DNA of 64,000 nt, taken from NCBI RefSeq assembly GCF_023973825.1, contig NC_090117.1:651501-715500 (forward strand), given 5' to 3'. The position numbers and the translations under genes were made by a program. Positions 63,973 to 64,000 of the stretch are shown in pieces; the first letter of the stretch is position 1, and each line of letters opens with the position of its first letter. The DNA comes from Plasmodium brasilianum. Lineage: Eukaryota; Apicomplexa; Aconoidasida; Haemosporida; Plasmodiidae. Below the pieces are notes generated by a model. The model was not told where the DNA came from. It was given only the letters and a program-made list of their open reading frames with translations, and did not search any database.

Positions 63973-64000
63973 GTGTTCTAACATTCAACATTACCTACTG

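Noticed and set aside
63799..63984. Minus-strand frame at the right edge as a gene start
   Set aside because: It overlaps a phase-compatible final exon of the symporter on the plus strand and shows no domain; truncated context prevents support.

Overview
The window is eukaryotic nuclear DNA from a malaria parasite (Plasmodium). It is very AT-rich, with long A/T homopolymers, abundant minisatellites, short AT-rich introns with GT-AG borders, Asn/Lys-rich low-complexity protein inserts, and gene families typical of the genus. Coding GC looks higher than I would expect for P. falciparum and intergenic spacers are long, so a non-Laverania species (malariae- or ovale-like) is my guess. The species cannot be fixed by eye.

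Layout. Positions 1 to about 1760 are almost pure A/T and look like part of a centromere whose left side lies outside the window. Positions 1760-8660 are gene-poor flank. Then follow: a basic RNA-binding-type protein with a UAP56-binding-like motif (8677-9540, +); an unknown protein with a signal peptide (13322-14539, +); a syntaxin (15879-16823, -); a spliced C2-plus-PH-type protein (about 19410-22147, +); a large, probably organellar, helical-repeat protein (22861-26898, -); a small spliced basic protein (28263-29012, -); a two-exon major facilitator transporter (30456-32161, +); a possible 65-residue three-exon gene (35062-36492, +); a very large Timeless/Tof1-like protein whose frame is broken at a 17-A tract (36909-44044, +); ribosomal protein eL43/L37a (44426-45644, -); SEC61 gamma (47851-48099, -); a previously hidden nine-exon membrane-protein gene that I assembled by intron phase (49497-52218, +); the mRNA-export helicase UAP56/SUB2 (54162-56007, +); a few exon-like islands (57.6-59.2 kb); and a neurotransmitter:sodium-symporter-family transporter running to the right edge (60185 onward, +).

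Order and strands of the recognisable genes (transporter, UAP56, SEC61 gamma, eL43, MFS, syntaxin) match, in reverse, the block I remember from P. falciparum chromosome 2 next to its centromere. This independently supports the centromere call. I had no database to confirm it.

Functionally these are core housekeeping genes: mRNA export (UAP56 and a possible adaptor), translation and ER translocation (eL43, SEC61 gamma), membrane fusion (syntaxin), replication-fork protection (Timeless-like), organellar RNA or ribosome function, and solute transport. They are not an operon or one pathway. The most unusual structural theme is that minisatellites sit inside many introns as well as between genes.
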